DNA from: Owenia fusiformis
Taxonomy: Eukaryota; Annelida; Polychaeta; Sabellida; Oweniidae
Assembly: GCA_903813345.2 (NCBI GenBank)
Contig: CAIIXF020000011.1
Coordinates: 8,838,842 to 8,902,841, forward strand
Reading direction: 5' to 3'
Length of the DNA stretch: 64,000 nt
Each line of letters starts with the position of its first letter. Position 1 is the first letter of the stretch. The notes below the pieces were generated by a model that worked only from the letters and a program-made list of their open reading frames with translations, did no database searches and had not been told where the DNA came from. The translations under genes were made by a program, and so were the position numbers. Below, in pieces: positions 1 through 9,318 of this stretch.

Positions 1-1018
1 ACAACAAGGCCGAAAAGATTTTGAAGGAATATCGATGTAAAATATTTTTGAGGTGAGAAGGTTGATCTGTTTCTCCGGTCCCAAGCCAAGGAAATGGACT
101 TGATTAAGGGGAGTTTTATCTGAGTAATCATGGAATAAAAACGTTATTCAATGATTTCTCGTGAAATACAGAAAATGTTCTTCCCTTGAACGTCTGTATT
201 TCACTCTGCTAGCGCATCGTGAAATACGACCTTCTCGGGAAGAATATTTTCGGTATTTCACTCGAATCATTGAATAACTTATAATGTAGTAGTAGAGCTA
301 TGTTATTCAGACTTATTTAATCGCTATAAGTTTTATCGATTTCCACTGTTCTAGACCAGTCCCATATACAGCTTTCGGAGAAAGGATCAATTATGTATTT
401 GTTCCATATGAATGATGGAATGATGACTGTTTCCTGGCACTGTGTGATAAACTGAAATAGTACAATGTATTATACAATGTGTAATGTTAAGCCTAATTAT
501 TGGCATATTAGTGTTTCTAAATTCTAAGATATGAAAGCAATGAGAGCCATGTTTAATCACTTAAATGAATGATAATCAGCTCTTTGATGTTATTTAGAAA
601 ATAGAAATGGAAACACAAAGGAGTTGCAACATGAAAAACATGATTAATTGGAAAATAATTCTTTTTTGTGACTCCTATATATGTAAAATCCAAAGCAAGA
701 ATACGAGAAAACTCTCTTGAAGAATGCCTGTTAATTTCTATGTCTTCCTATTGATTTTTGTGAAATGGCCATAAATCTGATACTGCTATTGTCTACATGA
801 CATCCAGGTTAGAATCATTTTGCATTTGCTGATTAAATCATTCTCAGAAACATTTGCTTTCATATCCTGTGCTAATACATGAACAATTTTCAAATAAATC
901 ATTCTGGAAAATCTGATGTTTCACTGAAGCTTTACTTCTAATTATAAAAGGTAATGCTTTAAGTAATGTATATGGTAAAGCTATTACTGACTTAATCTTT
1001 TTAACCATCTGTTTTCAG
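1..1018. other. Intronic sequence upstream of the first visible TIR-gene exon
   Basis: No exon could be supported here. The stretch ends in a pyrimidine-rich tract and an AG acceptor at 1017-1018, so it is the 3' part of an intron belonging to the TIR-SAM gene. The only structure seen is the hairpin element at 143-278. Confidence 0.6.
143..278. repeat. Hairpin (MITE-like) element with about 43-bp inverted arms
   Basis: The arm at 143-185, starting GTTATTCAATGATT, is matched in inverted orientation by 236-278, ending AATCATTGAATAAC, with a few mismatches. Shorter copies of the GTGAAATAC motif also face each other inside the loop. No coding capacity is present. Confidence 0.75.
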
Positions 1019-1129
1019 CTTTGAAATACCATGAAAAACACAGCAATAAGGATGCAATCAGACGAGCATGTAGAGGTGCATTATGGGTACTCTTAGACCG
1101 GGAACCAAAGAAACAAAATGTGCATTTTG
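1019..1129 (+). CDS. TIR-SAM gene, visible exon 1 (ARM/HEAT-like)
   Basis: The acceptor TTTTCAG ends at 1018 and the donor GTAAGA starts at 1130. Two bases complete a codon from the previous exon, then 36 codons follow, leaving phase 1. The translation AIRRACRGALWVLLD reads like an amphipathic armadillo/HEAT helix and ends shortly before the TIR start. Confidence 0.75.
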
Positions 1130-4100
1130 GTAAGAATCATGAAATACTAATGGAAATACAAGGCAAAATGAGGTCAACTACCAAATATAGAAATAACCCA
1201 TATTGTGCACAAACACAAGACTATTTGCAGATTGGGTGAAATCAAATAAACTCATTGAAATGAAGTGTCAGGAACATTCAAAAAGGTTTAGAGTCTAAAA
1301 AGTTTAGATGAATAGGGGCATGTTTTTAGTATTGGTCAGAGTTATGAGCTTTCACGATTTGTTTGATGTATCTTAATCTGCTTGTTTGATTTGCAAGAGG
1401 CTAAAAAGTCCATTTACAGCAAATACAAGAGATATTACAATGAATTGGATTCATATGAATAAATTGAAAATTAAGAATATTCATGTAGCAGTTGGACAAA
1501 AGCACAATTCTATAAAGAGCAATATTTGAAAACGAGTTATGAAATGGCATACCAATCATGCAAAAATATAAGAATGTTTATCATACTAGCTTTGATGGAT
1601 GTTTGATGTTTTCAACTTTGTTTTACAGATAAGTTTGAGCCAAACCATGTGATGATAAGCTACCAATGGGACTGCAAGAATATGATGGTGCGTGTGAAAG
1701 ATCGTCTCAAAGCGGCTGGTTACAAAGTTTGGATGGATGTTGAAAAACATAGTAAGTTCAAAATATGGTAATCTTTGTTTTACAATAAACACCATTGTAG
1801 CTTGCGTCTATATTTGGTTATGGACTTTCTTTGCTTAGCCATGCCCAGCCTCATTGATTTTCTGAATTCAAATAAAACTACTGAGAAAATTTGTGTGAAG
1901 TGATTGAAAGTAATTGGAATTTAATATGTTGATTTGATGCCCAAATGATGTAATTAAAACATATGCGCCCATTGTGCCTCCAAAATTGAATATATATTAA
2001 GTTCAGAAATATATCGTGTTTGGGTTTACATGTAGTTGCATTAGGAATGTTATGTGAATCAATCAATTGATTTGACACATTATAGACTAAGGCAAATGGT
2101 GAATCAGTATTTACATATAAAATTACAGCCTATTTGTAGTTTGGTTGCCCTACAACATTGGTCAATAACTACCAGTAATCCCTGATTGCTCAAATTGTTC
2201 ATTATACATTGGCCTCCCCATGAAAATTGTCATGTATAGTTTTGGAAGAATAGAGACATGTTTGATGAGTATATATATTTCCCTAGCAAGACACTGAAAA
2301 ATAGAATAAAGGGGATGGAATTATATAAAAATGTTAGAGAATCAGACATTGTAGCCATGGATTTATTGATTAATAGTATGTGTACCATGTAATTTCAATT
2401 ACATCTACATCTTCTCAAACAATCACAGTGTACCAGTGAACTATCATTTAATTTCCTAAACCATAATTTGGTTACCAAGTAAAGGCACACATTGAATGGA
2501 AAATCGATTGTTGAATCAGACCAATTAGAATGTTCAGAAATGTTCTTTTCAAGAAAGTCCAATAATGTTTGAAGATCAATAGTCATTCATTCAATGAATA
2601 ATATTTTGAAAGAGATGTGAATTATTGATAATCATTTTTCATTTGTTTACTAACATCCATGGTAACATGGGGACTTGACTGGATGTGATTTAAATGCCAT
2701 CTATAACACATATATGTAATATGTATGCATTTAAATAATTTTTTATTTTTTTATTTCTTCAATCAATAGAGTATGTGTTTCAAAAATGTTTCGTATGGAG
2801 AAAAAGTCTCCTAATATTACTATTTTGCTAAGAAATAATATTTTTGATATTGCAAACAAAATATCTTTATTTTAAAATATTCTAAATATCATAACATTAT
2901 AGCAAATGTGTAACAGGGTCATCTATATTTTCAGGTAAAACATTAGAGAACTCAATGGCCTATGGTGTTGAAAATGCTGCAGTGTGTATCATCTGTACAT
3001 CTCAGAAATACAAAGAGAGCCCCAGTTGCAGATCTGAAGCTGAATACATGCACAAACTACGGAAACATGTTATTCCTGTTCGAGTTCAGCATCATTACAA
3101 CCCTGATGGTTGGCTAGCTGATATGGTTGGCTCCAATCTGCTGTTCGATTTCAGTAGTGATGATCTAATTGAAGCCAGCCTAAAGTCACTTATAAGGGAA
3201 ATAGGCGAGAGAGGAAAATACCCAGAAGGCTACAGAAGAGGTGAATATTTAAGAAAATTAATTCCTTAATCAAGTTTTTATCAATGGATGTATTTGCAAC
3301 CTTTCAGGTCTGTAAATCCGAAAGAGAGTTTGTATAAAACTGACTTGCATAGCTTGTGAGTCAAATATAACAGAAGCATTAGCTTTTCTGTCTTGTTGGT
3401 TCTACTCTCTCCCTCTATATTTTGTATTTGAAATGGCATCCTTTTCTGTGTTGTAGATGCTGTGAATGATAACAACAATGGCCCTGCAATGTACTCCACA
3501 CCAAAGAAGCTAGGAATCCCAGGGTGGACAACATACGAAGTGAAGAAATGGTTGAAAGACAATGAGATGGCTCACCTTACTAACAGGTAAAACTACAAAT
3601 TCATAATGATTGTTTCAAATTCAATGACTACAATGGTTTAATATAATTGTACTCATTGTTTCAAATTCAATGACTACAATGGTTTAATATAATTGTACTC
3701 ATTGTTTCAAATTCAATGACTACAATGGTTTAATATAATTGTACTCATTGTTTCAAATTCAATGACTACAATGGTTTAATATAATTGTACTCATTGTTTC
3801 AAATTCAATGACTACAATGGTTTAATATAATTGTACTTATTGTTTCAAGTTCTATGACTATAAATAATGGTTTAATATTGTACGCATTGTTTGAGGTTCA
3901 ATGACTATAATGCTTTAATATTGTACGCATTGTTTCAGTTTCTATGACTATAATGGTTTAATAATGTACTCATTGTTTCAAGTTCTATGTACTCATTCTG
4001 TTGTACTCTTTGTTTCAGGTTCAATGACTACAATGGTGAAATGTTGCTACAGATGAAGACAATGTCCCAGGAATCTCCAGACTTCTTCTATCAAAGTCTC

Positions 4101-4172
4101 CGTAAAGAGATGGGATTTGCCCAGATGGACATTTTGAAGTTTACCACCTCACTTCATAAACTTCCTACGTAA
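1019..4172 (+). CDS. TIR-SAM domain protein (5'-partial gene, 5 exons visible)
   Basis: Exons 1019-1129, 1629-1751, 2935-3240, 3457-3586 and 4019-4172 join with consistent phases (1,1,1,2) at GT/AG borders, giving 273 residues plus stop. The N-terminus lies outside the window. Residues 1-30 contain AIRRACRGALWVLLD, which looks like an armadillo/HEAT helix pair. Residues about 41-165 are a TIR domain: it starts HVMISYQWD, has an AAGYKVWMDVE strand and helix, and contains ENAAVCIICTSQKY and the CRSEAEY segment. The glutamate at residue 82 (codon 2946-2948) aligns by eye with the catalytic Glu of NAD-cleaving TIRs such as SARM1. Residues about 201-268 are a SAM domain (VKKWLKDNEM, then FNDYNGEMLLQM). 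TIR domains of this type signal or cleave NAD in innate immunity or axon loss; SAM domains oligomerise. Function here is inferred. It is not SARM1, where TIR is C-terminal. Members of this TIR class are numerous in invertebrate deuterostomes. Confidence 0.85.
1629..1751 (+). CDS. TIR-SAM gene, visible exon 2 (TIR N-terminal half)
   Basis: The acceptor TTTTACAG ends at 1628 and the donor GTAAGT starts at 1752. It encodes the first TIR beta strand (MISYQWD), helix A and the second strand (KVWMDVEKH). The phase-1 remainder 'a' joins GT of the next exon to give Ser. Confidence 0.85.
2935..3240 (+). CDS. TIR-SAM gene, visible exon 3 (TIR core with putative catalytic Glu)
   Basis: The acceptor TTTTCAG ends at 2934 and the donor GTGAAT starts at 3241. 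It encodes KTLENSMAYGVE with the putative catalytic Glu, the IICTSQKY strand, CRSEAEY, and the Pro/Tyr-rich C-terminal half of the TIR fold (YNPDGWLADMVG). Confidence 0.85.
3457..3586 (+). CDS. TIR-SAM gene, visible exon 4 (linker and SAM start)
   Basis: The acceptor TGTTGTAG ends at 3456 and the donor GTAAAA starts at 3587. It encodes an Asn-rich linker and then the SAM opening helix (GWTTYEVKKWLKDNEM). It leaves phase 2, so AG joins G of the last exon to give Arg. Confidence 0.85.
3597..4018 (+). repeat. 46-bp tandem array derived from the exon-5 splice junction
   Basis: The motif TGTTTC starts at 3611, 3657, 3703, 3749, 3795 and 3841 (exact 46-bp steps), then less regularly at about 3888, 3931 and 3974, and finally at 4011, where it is the real acceptor. 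Each unit contains TTCAATGACTACAATGGT, or a decayed form of it, which is the start of the last coding exon. The five distal units are nearly identical and read TTTCAAATTC, so they lack the acceptor AG. The array therefore arose by duplication of intron end plus exon start. Confidence 0.9.
4019..4172 (+). CDS. TIR-SAM gene, last exon (SAM end and stop)
   Basis: The acceptor TTTCAG ends at 4018 and the stop TAA is at 4170-4172. It encodes FNDYNGEMLLQM and the rest of the SAM helices, ending FTTSLHKLPT. The upstream array gives near-copies of this exon start, but only this copy has the proper CAG and continues open to the stop. Confidence 0.9.
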
Positions 4173-4278
4173 TGAAGAATGCGACTGTGTTTAGATGGCA
4201 TGGAATTTCAATTCATAATGTCATTCAAAAACATTTGGTGCCATTGAATGTGTGCCAAACTGCAAACATTAGGTGCAA

Positions 4279-4284
4279 AATAAA
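4279..4284 (+). terminator. Possible polyadenylation signal of the TIR-SAM gene
   Basis: AATAAA lies about 110 bases after the stop codon. A second AATAAA is at 4762-4767, so either or both may be used; the sequence alone does not decide. Confidence 0.45.
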
Positions 4285-6764
4285 ACTGAAATCTACATCT
4301 ATCAATAATACTGTATTTCCTATTTAAAATATAGTATATATTTCTGGAAAGACTTTGATTTGTTAGAAATGTGTTTCAAAAATACATTTAGCTAAAGCAA
4401 TATGAATGTTTTAAGTAAGGGTGCTTTGTGAAATGTGATTGTGGCGTTCAATGGTGAAAACACTGAGATCTCAATGGATGAATCTTCCAGTGGTCAGATT
4501 TATGTACATGTGCATTGTTATATTTATTATGAAGAATTTACATGTTTGTATGGACTAATTTAGTGACTGTACATGTTAATTGTAAATAGTATTTTTATAC
4601 TTTATGTTAGAAATTGTAAATGTTATTGTCTTTATAGATGTATTCTGAATAGAAATGTGAAACTTGGTATCACATTGGGAAGAACTCTAAATCTGCTCTG
4701 TTATTAATGTCTATTTAATGTCATCATGCATAACTCATACCGTATATGGGTGAAAATCTAAAATAAATTACTTTAGATGAAATTAAATATAATTTTAATG
4801 TGTTTAAAATGTCTTATGATACAATTTTTCGCTTCCAGTCTGCCCTTGTTCTACCTTTTGGATTCATTCGATTTTGCTTATTGAAAGAGGGTATTTTATA
4901 ACTAGACTCTGCGCGCAGGGTACCATTGTTCTTGTTATTTTATTAGAATCTACATACTTTTACCAGATGAGTGGAACTACCAGTAATAAATAAAAGAAAT
5001 CATGTTCATTGAGAAATTATTTTGATAGATACTCCAGAGAACATTAAAACGAATGTTTAAATAATCTTAAATTATTGGAGTTTAGACGTTACTTGTATTA
5101 TATATATATATTATAATTTAGTTATATCAATATCAGTATACCGTATTCGCTTTAATAAACGCACAATGCGTCTCCCAAATCCATACGGATTTTTAAAAGG
5201 AATACAATGGGCGATAATATGGTATTTTATGATTATTTCATGGTAATCTTGATAGGTTTTCACCATACATTCCCTTGGTCATTTATGTGTGTTATCACAA
5301 AGATATTTATTCCATAATATTTTTTCTGAAACTTATTCTCATTTTCAAGTTTGATCATGGGCATTCAACTAGTTGAATGCCCATGGTTTGATTTGTCATC
5401 ACTCTATGAAACATTTTGATTAATATCATATCATGGACTCTCAACAGAGAGAAAGCTCATGATCATATCAACTTTTATTGGTAAGTTTTAAAATAGAACG
5501 AAAAATGTAAAAACCAAGGGAAATTCCCGGGAATAGTTCTGATACGAGATTTTGGCTGATACGGGATCTATTACGGTGTAAAAGGGTAGGAGGTCTTATT
5601 AATTTATGGTCTTACTCTCCATTGATTTATATGGTGACCGCTTTCCCTTATTATCTTACAATCAGGGCCAGTAAGGGCCTTCAAAAAGGGGGACCATAAT
5701 CCCCGGGGGACCATAATTTCTTTCACAATGGGATTTTCGGAATATCTATTCTATTCCCTGTTTTTCCCCAGGGAAACATGTTACATTATCATGGAATAAG
5801 ATTGTTGTATACTAAGTAAGTGTGCTTGAAAACCTTTCTGGAAACAGATATCTCAAAAATGGCACGTGACAAAACCTCGATTAAAGTGCTGGTATATATT
5901 AATTGATCAGTCGTTTAATTGGCATATTTTCTTGAATTTTAACATTTAATGTCCCAAACTCCCACAAACTGCAGAAAAGTATACCCCATAAATCATATTT
6001 ACCAAAATGAGTGTCTCCAAGGCTTCACACCAGCGTATGGATAATGCATTTTTCACGAGTTTGAGCTGAAATTTCGCCAAAATGAAGTAGGCTAAGGGTA
6101 GGCTCTGCCAGGTTTGTTTATTGTGGCAAGCTTGTAAGTGCTCGGAAGCAAATAATTCACGTGCGCAAAATAATCAAATAATCTAATTGGTCTAAACTTT
6201 GCTGCACATGCGCACAATGTGTGCCATGTTTTTTTCTAGTGATTTCGTTTCGTTTCATGGAGTTTGCGTTTCAGTGTAACTTCCGCAAAAATGGCCGACC
6301 ATGGACAGAATTAACAGGTAAAATCACTTCGAAATTTCAAGAGAACTTTTTACCTATAATTGCAAAACTTTTGTTTTATTTGTGCATTCTATCTATCAGA
6401 TAAGAGTTTCAGGGGTATGTAGGCAAATTCATTTTGGTAGGAACACTCTTTTTAGTTTGAAAACGCACCCTATATTATTATATATCAGCACTGTAGGTGC
6501 ATGCCTACATGTAAGTACTATAAGATATATTTTGGCAGGTATGTAGGCCTCCATGGCATACTTTGAAGGAATCACATGAGAAATGCCGGCTTTTTGAATG
6601 TACATGGTTATTGATTTAGGATGCCACACATTAAAGATAATGAACTAAATGCGGCAGAACGGAGACTGTTGAACTCCAAAATCAATCAGTTCATTGTCTT
6701 ATGTTTTCTTTTCCTTAAATGGATGGTAATTATAATGCAAAAGGTGCACACAACTAACAACTTA
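4285..6764. other. Intergenic DNA without a supported gene
   Basis: AT-rich sequence after the TIR-SAM gene. A TA run lies at about 5100-5115, and a perfect 30-bp palindrome is listed separately. Short ORFs here have no family resemblance and no convincing splice context. Confidence 0.6.
5356..5385. repeat. Perfect 30-bp palindrome
   Basis: The 15 bases CATGGGCATTCAACT are followed directly by their reverse complement, with no spacer. It may be a cruciform-capable site or the centre of an old hairpin element. Confidence 0.9.
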
Positions 6765-7255
6765 CACCCCAGTCACATTTGTCGCACGGCGGCCGCAAGT
6801 CGACCGCAGATCAATTAAATCGGTGAATTTCTGCGGCGAGCGTAGAAAAACAACGCTCGCCTTGCGGCCTCCGTACGGCGAATGCAGATTTTTACAGGCC
6901 GCAGGGAAGGCGTAGAAATTATAACTCGGAGTTATAATATTTGTTCATTTCTGAGGTCCCCGTAGAAATCAACTGGCTCAACAAGATTGAATCATTATTT
7001 GTCAATGTTTCACGATCAATTTTCATTTGATATTACATCCTAACACTATGAATAACATTTATGAATTTTTCTGATGTAAATAAAATGAAAAAAAGTATTA
7101 TTTATCAACAGAAATTTAAAATTCACCGTGCGGCTGCCGTGGGAAATGTGACTGCAAAAGTATGAGGGCGCAGAAATTCCACGGCGAGCGTAGAAATGTT
7201 ACTGGCCGCAGAAATAATAGACCGCAAGGTCGCCGTAGGAAATGTGACTGGGGTG
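6765..7255. mobile_element. Harbinger-type MITE with TTA target duplication
   Basis: The ends CACCCCAGTCACATTT and AAATGTGACTGGGGTG are exact inverted copies. TTA flanks both sides (6762-6764 and 7256-7258). The interior is richer in GC than its surroundings (CGGCGAGCGTAGAAA motifs in both orientations) and non-coding. A 3-bp TTA duplication is the usual signature of PIF/Harbinger transposition. Confidence 0.85.
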
Positions 7256-7384
7256 TTAGTAGGGTAATAAGGCATTGGAAAGGAGTCATTTTCACTTTCA
7301 TATCTTGATACTTTAAATTATATCTAGAAATTGACTGGGAGGGGGTCAGAAAGTTTTTTTTCAAAATCACTTATGCCTAGCTCA

Positions 7385-7521
7385 TGCCTTGGTCACATTT
7401 GCTCCGATTTTCACTACGGCGCCCGGCCGATTGAGTATTTTGTTCAAAATTGAATACAATATTGAGCAAAACACTCAATCGTACGGACGCCGACCGATGA
7501 ATCGGAGCTTATGTGAACTAG
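7385..7521. mobile_element. Hairpin MITE, family H copy 1
   Basis: The left end GGTCACATTTGCTCCGATT is matched by an inverted, diverged right end (AATCGGAGCTTATGTGAAC). The middle has CACTCAATCG and CGATTGAGT facing each other. Related copies are at 27716-27805, 29877-29963 and 31277-31365. Confidence 0.75.
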
Positions 7522-7525
7522 TCAT

Positions 7526-9057
7526 AAGGTAAGGACCCCCTCTCAAAGATTAAGGACCGTTTTGCAAAAAGCTCAAGCTCACATTATTTCACGTACATAA
7601 CTGTTATTTGTTAAGGTGACTGTTAACTTAATCGATTTTCAGAAAAAATTGAAAATTTCTCAATCTTGAAATTTTCAAACTCTTCCTGAGAAGTCGTTTT
7701 TATTATTTCACATATGCTTGTGCACTGTAATCATTACAAAGACATCAAAGAACAACAAAAAACTTTAGTTTGAGAAAAAAGTGCCGTTTAAAGAATTTGA
7801 GAAGATTTTTTCTAGGAGTAGCCGGTGAATAACCGCTGATTCAAAATATCTGAACATTTCAGAAAATATACTTCAAACATATATCAAAAACGAAGGAGCA
7901 ACGGAAATTTGAAAAATTACCCGATAAAAAAATTGGGATCAAAATAAGGAAAAAAGTACACCTCTCAAATTGTTTTTTTCTCTTTTTTTTTTAATTTGTA
8001 TGAGAGATTTCAAAATTCTAAAGCTCCTTCCATTTTGGGCTATATTAAAGGGATGTTTCAGAGAAATTAGAAAAAAAATGTTCAGGGACCTTTGCCGTGC
8101 TACTCTTTTTGTCAATTTTTCTGTCACATTTTCAGAGGACTCAAATTCCCATTCCAAAATGTTTACTGTTTCTATTTGCATTACCACAGTGAGCCTGGTT
8201 ATGTAAATGATAAGTGGAACTAAAAAATTGAGAGAAAATCCAACCAAAAGACTTTTTTGGATTTTTTGATTAAGTTATAAGTTACCTTAATTACATATTC
8301 CATATTACACAATTCCACTTTACATATTGTTTGTGTATTTGACAGTTGTAAAGGTCAGATTTGCCCCATAAGCCATTAGCATTTCCAGCTATGTATACTA
8401 TAAATAATATAAATAAATTGTCAGTTTCTAGTAGTATGCTACCAGCTCCTTTATTAGTGTTACTAGAATACCATGGACTAAGAAGCCAAATAGAATGTTT
8501 ACGGTTAGCATATTGCCATGATGATCACTTAGACAGGCTTCACTGCATTGCAACTGCAGATCTGCCTATAGATAGAATATATATTTTACCAACTTTAGCA
8601 TCTGGAGGATACAGCTATACATTCACATTAACTCTGTCTAGTGAAGTAGTGGTAATATAAGATATCTAAAGGGCCTTCCAGTCCATCTTCTGACCAGTTC
8701 TACTCTATCCGGAATAGATGCGGTAAGAACATGTAGACACGGATATAGGGCATATACTTATTGATGTAAGTAAGTCTTTCATTATGCCTTTATTTGATTG
8801 AATAAATACGATGTATTGGGTAAGGATCATACGACCAACAGGGCATTTTAGGCCTCGATATTTGTTATCAGAAATTGTATGCAAGAATAACACTCAGATT
8901 AGAAATATGATTGGATTTTGATTTTTTACATGATAAACTTTTTTTCTTGACTTTCAATCAATTCGCCCATACTATAGCAACATTTGTATCGTAGGGGAAC
9001 GTATTCAGTAACTATGCACTTGTAGCGTGAGCTATTGATGTGTGGATTAACAAAACC
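7526..9057. other. Intergenic DNA; dispersed repeat at 8439-8482
   Basis: No gene is supported. The segment at 8439-8482 (TGCTACCAGCTCCTTTATTA and following) recurs at 26799-26848 as a diverged copy, so it is dispersed repeat sequence; a 99-codon ORF over it (8361-8660) has no recognisable family. Confidence 0.5.
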
Positions 9058-9318
9058 ATGTCGGTGGAAGAAGAATTTGACTCTGGCGGGGAAATGGAAG
9101 ATGATACAAAAGGATTTATTATAAAAATTAAAACTAGGCACTGCTTTGGCTGAAGAGGAGATGAGTTGGGAAATGATTTGTCATCAAATCAAGATCTTGA
9201 CTTCACGAACGTTGAGAAGGCTTTAGACGAAGACGAGGAATCAGCAAAAATTACACACCGCTTGTCTGACAAAGTCCCCGACTTGCTACATTCTAAAACA
9301 GAAACTGGAAATATATAA
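9058..9318 (+). pseudogene. Acidic ORF broken by one in-frame stop
   Basis: An ATG at 9058 opens a frame rich in Glu and Asp (SVEEEFDSGGEMEDD). It meets TGA at 9151-9153 but continues in the same frame to TAA at 9316-9318, again acidic (KALDEDEE). Such acidic N-termini occur in some transposases and nuclear proteins, but no family is recognised, and no partner domain follows. It may be a decayed transposon or processed gene fragment. Confidence 0.3.

Noticed and set aside
1019-4172. Calling the TIR gene SARM1
   Set aside because: In SARM1 the TIR is C-terminal after two SAM domains; here a single SAM follows the TIR.
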